Shown here one piece after another: positions 61,072-64,000 of a DNA stretch of 64,000 nt. The stretch comes from Clostridiales bacterium. Lineage in GTDB: Bacteria; Bacillota; Clostridia; Tissierellales; GPF-1. The notes below the pieces were generated by a model. That model was given only the letters and a program-made list of their open reading frames with translations, was not told the origin of the DNA and searched no databases. Location: NCBI GenBank assembly GCA_013619125.1, contig JABXKS010000003.1:1-64000 (forward strand). The letters run 5' to 3'. The position numbers and the translations under genes were made by a program. How positions within the stretch are numbered: the stretch's first letter is position 1; each line of letters begins with the position of its first letter.

Positions 61072-63342
61072 TTATTTCTCAAGTTTTACAGGATGCGTCG
61101 GATGAACAGGATGCGCTGGTTTTCCTGGCTTATTTGGCTTTCCAGGATCAACCGGATCATCAGGTCCTACCGGATCGTCTGGTACTCCAGGATCATCCGG
61201 ATCTCCAGGTCCCTCAGGATCTTCCGGTCCAAACGGATCTTCCGGTCCGTATGGAAGCGCAGGAATTGCCTTCATATCCTGAGGTGTCAGGAATTCATAG
61301 GTGAAGTCCACATATCCTTTGGTTCCATCAGGTGCCGGATACCAAACGATCATATAGGTATCGCCGGCTGCCAGCAATTGCTTCAGTTTAATTGCATCCA
61401 TTTCCGTGACATCCATCGGATTGAGACTGATCACATGATTGACACGGTTACCCGTACGGTTAATGAATACCACTTGATAATCCACATAGGTCTCTGTAAT
61501 TTCCTGTAACGAATAAAATCCGTCCAAGGATCCATTCTCAATGCCTAGATCAACTCCCGGCACTTCAATATCCTTCACATACCATCCTTCATTGAATGTC
61601 GCCCAATCCGTCATATACCGGAATGCCACGTGAATCTCTTGGCCTGTGTAGGCATCCAAATCAAACTCCATCGGCATCCAGGCGGCGCCCGATGTCCCTG
61701 TTAAACCCGGCAGATTATCTATGATTGCCGGATATCCGCCCGGATCGACATCGTAGGTTGTATAGGCGTTTTCAAGGCTTGTCCATGTAAAACCACCATC
61801 GACAGATACTTGAACCATGCCATAATCCCATAACTCTTCAATATCAAACCAAGTCTCAAATTGAACGCTTGCCGTGGTCACGCCAGTCAAGTCCACTGGA
61901 AGGATCATCATATTGTCCTTCTCATCACCCATATTGCCATAAAGCGCAGCACCGCCGCTGGCCGGCGATTCGTCCACTTCCACCCAAGGTGTTGACATAA
62001 AGTCAATACCGTCAAATTTAACCCCTTTGATATTGTTCATATTCTCAAGGTGTTTATAATCTCCACCCCAAGCAGGAACGCCATCTTTGTCATAGAACAA
62101 CGCTTTTTCGAAATCCAATCCGCCCTCATACTCAGCCAGCTCGATGCTGGTAAATTCATAGATCCCTTGCCCCGGCATCGGCGCATCGATTGCTACCGCC
62201 ACAGAAAATCGACGGAAGACTTCTTCAAAGTCGATTCCAGCGCCAAACAAATCGAGAACCATATTCACACTTTCAAAACCGCTAACGGGACTCGTTGCCA
62301 ATTCGCGTGTGAACTCAGCTCCAAATTGGTCAAACAGATACAATTGCAGCAAGTATGCTTGACCATAATCTGCCAAAACTTCCGGACCCGTATCTGCATT
62401 GTAATGCTCGTCCCAATCAACCAAAGAATTCTCTGGATGATCCAAGAAGAACTGAACGTGTACATCAGCATGACCGTACCCACACAGATACTCAGCAAAG
62501 TCAGACATGCCTTCATTCAACCATGTCGTCTCATGAGGATCGTTATCGTCATGAATTAGATGTTGATATTCATGGGCCGTTGTGCCGAAGAAAGTGGTTT
62601 CCAATCTTGTTTCCCAAGAGTTGGTATCCAGCGTGATAACATTGCGATCAAAATATGCCTCAAAGGTTGGTGAATAAAATCCCGCGATAAAAAACGGATA
62701 TGTATCGTCATAATAACTGTCGTCGCGGACATTGTCGACCAGAATAATGTTTCGTTCTATTCCATCGTCCGGCTCATAATACCCGGAATCAAAGTATCCC
62801 CATGCACATAATAGTGCATCTGTTCCATAATGTGCATCCGGCATTCCAAAGAACTCCGTATCCGTTGGATAAATATTACTGTCGAACTCGTCCCGCAACA
62901 AATCCACTTGGTCCTGGGTAATGACCGGGTCGTCCCGCGAATCGCCTTCCAGATAAGTGATGTCATCTGCAACCCAGACTTCCACATCGATACCCAAACT
63001 TCTCAATGTGAAGGTCTTAAATGAATACATACCGGTGGTTGCATCCAATCCCAAGAAATACTTATTCCCCCCGTCGTAGGTAAAGGTTGATTCCGCTGCT
63101 TCTTCCTCTTCCGCCGGCTCCTCGTCGAAATTGAACGTTGCCGCAGCTTGACGAATTTGTTCGTCCAACTCAACTCGCAGCTCCTCATCATTCGCTTGAT
63201 GACGCAGCCAAGGTCCGATATCGGCAACATCACCATAGCGGCTTACACGGGCGTCTTCCGATGTTGCACCTGCAAATCCGCTTGGAATCAGCGCTGAAAT
63301 AACAAGAATCAACACCAATAAAACTGAAATTCTTTTTCTCAT
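61072..63342 (-). CDS. secreted zinc metalloprotease, M6/immune-inhibitor-A-like
   Basis: A 756-residue exported protein. Residues 1-26 form a signal peptide (KR, hydrophobic core, then GFAGA). The gluzincin-type site is H257-EYQ-H261 with Glu277 in WLNEGMSD. A C-terminal region with ASGGAALYGNMGDEKDNMM and ETWFDIEELWDYG matches the MAM-like domain of M6 peptidases (InhA). The last 60 residues are a low-complexity tail of G/P/D/E repeats (PEDP, PDDP) ending in PKP/PHP/K, perhaps a wall-spanning spacer; no LPxTG is present. ATG 63342 has AAAGGAGG upstream. It stands alone behind a c-di-GMP riboswitch. Substrate is unknown; InhA-type enzymes cleave host or surface proteins. Confidence 0.9.
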   Translation of the reverse strand: MRKRISVLLVLILVISALIPSGFAGATSEDARVSRYGDVADIGPWLRHQANDEELRVELDEQIRQAAATFNFDEEPAEEEEAAESTFTYDGGNKYFLGLDATTGMYSFKTFTLRSLGIDVEVWVADDITYLEGDSRDDPVITQDQVDLLRDEFDSNIYPTDTEFFGMPDAHYGTDALLCAWGYFDSGYYEPDDGIERNIILVDNVRDDSYYDDTYPFFIAGFYSPTFEAYFDRNVITLDTNSWETRLETTFFGTTAHEYQHLIHDDNDPHETTWLNEGMSDFAEYLCGYGHADVHVQFFLDHPENSLVDWDEHYNADTGPEVLADYGQAYLLQLYLFDQFGAEFTRELATSPVSGFESVNMVLDLFGAGIDFEEVFRRFSVAVAIDAPMPGQGIYEFTSIELAEYEGGLDFEKALFYDKDGVPAWGGDYKHLENMNNIKGVKFDGIDFMSTPWVEVDESPASGGAALYGNMGDEKDNMMILPVDLTGVTTASVQFETWFDIEELWDYGMVQVSVDGGFTWTSLENAYTTYDVDPGGYPAIIDNLPGLTGTSGAAWMPMEFDLDAYTGQEIHVAFRYMTDWATFNEGWYVKDIEVPGVDLGIENGSLDGFYSLQEITETYVDYQVVFINRTGNRVNHVISLNPMDVTEMDAIKLKQLLAAGDTYMIVWYPAPDGTKGYVDFTYEFLTPQDMKAIPALPYGPEDPFGPEDPEGPGDPDDPGVPDDPVGPDDPVDPGKPNKPGKPAHPVHPTHPVKLEK

Positions 63343-63375
63343 ATAAATCCTCCTTTTGAAATTTTTGGCAATCAA

Positions 63376-63400
63376 AAAGACTACCGCGAGAACGGTAGCC
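63376..63400 (-). terminator. riboswitch expression-platform terminator
   Basis: On minus GGCTACCG pairs with CGGTAGTC (8 bp, one G-U) around TTCTCG and is followed by five T residues. The 5' arm belongs to the 3' end of the c-di-GMP aptamer, so the two folds exclude one another. Confidence 0.8.
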
Positions 63401-63470
63401 GATCGATCATAGTAGAAAACCGTAGATTCTGGCTTTGCGTCACAACCTTTAGGTCGTTTTGCCTTTTCAT
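63393..63470 (-). promoter_or_regulatory. cyclic-di-GMP-I (GEMM-I) riboswitch aptamer
   Basis: The minus strand has the GEMM-I core: AAAGGCAAAACGACC, TAAA tetraloop (63448-63451), GGTTGT, then the invariant GACGCAAAGCC (63431-63441). A second, longer stem follows, closing with GATCGGCTACCG. It lies about 50 nt upstream of the metalloprotease ATG with a terminator in between. Confidence 0.88.
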
Positions 63471-63548
63471 TGGTTTTCATACCCATATTTGGACATGCTA
63501 TCTAATTCTTTTTCTAAACATAAATGTTTATTCATATAATAATTAACT

Positions 63549-64000
63549 TCATTTTCCACACATGTCAAAAATAACCTTGAAAAAGATTCCCTCCTCAACA
63601 AATGTTGGTGTATAGATCCCTTCTTCGATGCAAATTTCTTGAATGCGTCGAATTCCAGTTCCCCAAGAACCCGAAAAACCAATATAGCGCATAAAATTGC
63701 TGATTAACGGATTCCGTGCCTCGGACATACCCGATAAAATTTTGGTGATCGTCATCGTTTTCATTAGCCCGCCTGGCGAAGCAATCACCAGTCGATCCGG
63801 ATAGGATTCGATTTGTATCGCGTGTTCCGTCATAGCATAGTCGCGATGGGTAACCGCATTAACAATCGCTTCCAACAATAGCTGTCTCGGAATGCGATAA
63901 CTGCAATAACTGGTATCATTAAGTAAAAAATCAATTGCTTCAATGACTCGCCGCGGCAAGCTTCCTTGCATTTCCTCCGTCTCATCTTCAAAATTTCCAC
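63549..64000 (-). CDS. ATP-binding (AlbA_2/HATPase_c_4) regulator, 5'-truncated by window end
   Basis: The C-terminal 150 or so residues of a protein whose start lies beyond position 64000; the frame is open through the window edge. The segments RQLLLEAIVNAVTHRDY, the glycine loop SPGGL and ARNPLISNFM...GTGIRRI are those of RecG-like/AlbA_2 putative transcriptional regulators with a GHKL-like ATP-binding C-domain. Stop at 63549. An ATG at 63971 has a GGAGG in front, but the upstream frame reads on with plausible coding sequence, so a start there is unlikely. Function in the cell is unknown. Confidence 0.82.
   Translation of the reverse strand, partial: GNFEDETEEMQGSLPRRVIEAIDFLLNDTSYCSYRIPRQLLLEAIVNAVTHRDYAMTEHAIQIESYPDRLVIASPGGLMKTMTITKILSGMSEARNPLISNFMRYIGFSGSWGTGIRRIQEICIEEGIYTPTFVEEGIFFKVIFDMCGK

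Noticed and set aside
63467..63682. 71-residue frame after the ATP-binding protein
   Set aside because: Overlaps that gene in another frame and has no ribosome site or recognisable pattern.

Overview
The window is chromosomal DNA from a member of Bacillota, most likely class Clostridia. The evidence is the moderate-to-low GC content, consensus TTGACA/TATAAT promoters, strong GGAGG ribosome sites, a V/A-type (Ntp-like) rotary ATPase, rubredoxin, Clp/Lon genes of clostridial type, an Opp peptide-uptake system, use of selenocysteine and a class-I cyclic-di-GMP riboswitch. I cannot name the species. Most genes lie on the minus strand; argG, argH, an M29 aminopeptidase and rubredoxin are on plus.

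Layout. 1-1000: a probable insertion-sequence end and a short tyrosine recombinase. 1072-11053: rlmD, then a nine-gene V/A-ATPase operon transcribed H-C-I-K-F-E-A-B-D. 11187-18209: an RsbW-like ATP-binding protein, rubredoxin, then engB, lon, clpX, clpP and a broken trigger-factor gene. 18297-21572: a cysQ-radC-DUF362/ferredoxin-nitroreductase operon. 21806-25884: transketolase, a MarR regulator and a broken MATE exporter. 25905-26244: a tandem 112-bp repeat and tRNA-Arg(TCG). 26296-29107: an operon of AIR-synthase-like protein, rph, rdgB and a phosphoesterase. 29164-40481: the arginine regulon, argC-J-B-D-carA-carB divergent from argG-argH, with two near-identical promoter/operator modules. 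40571-50187: an oligopeptide ABC transporter with three substrate-binding proteins. 50758-58877: ligA, pcrA, a PrsW-like protease, M29 aminopeptidase, and mtnA/mtnP for methylthioadenosine salvage. 58963-64000: an unrecognised coiled-coil protein in operon with a selenocysteine glutaredoxin, a secreted zinc protease behind a c-di-GMP riboswitch, and a partial ATP-binding protein.

Physiology suggested: an anaerobic or fermentative amino-acid/peptide user that couples ion transport to a V/A-ATPase, makes its own arginine and pyrimidine precursor carbamoyl phosphate, and switches a surface or secreted protease with c-di-GMP.

The most notable observations are: (1) a glutaredoxin whose active-site Cys codon is TGA, followed by a well-placed SECIS-like hairpin and fused to a C-terminal zinc ribbon, so conventional gene calling misses its N-terminus; (2) a GEMM-I riboswitch with an overlapping terminator ahead of an HExxH protease; (3) two genes, tig and a MATE transporter, each damaged by an internal deletion with loss of frame; in tig the ribosome-docking GFRxGxxP region is gone; (4) twin arg promoters with an identical 18-bp module; (5) a tandem repeat whose hairpin keeps pairing by compensatory change.
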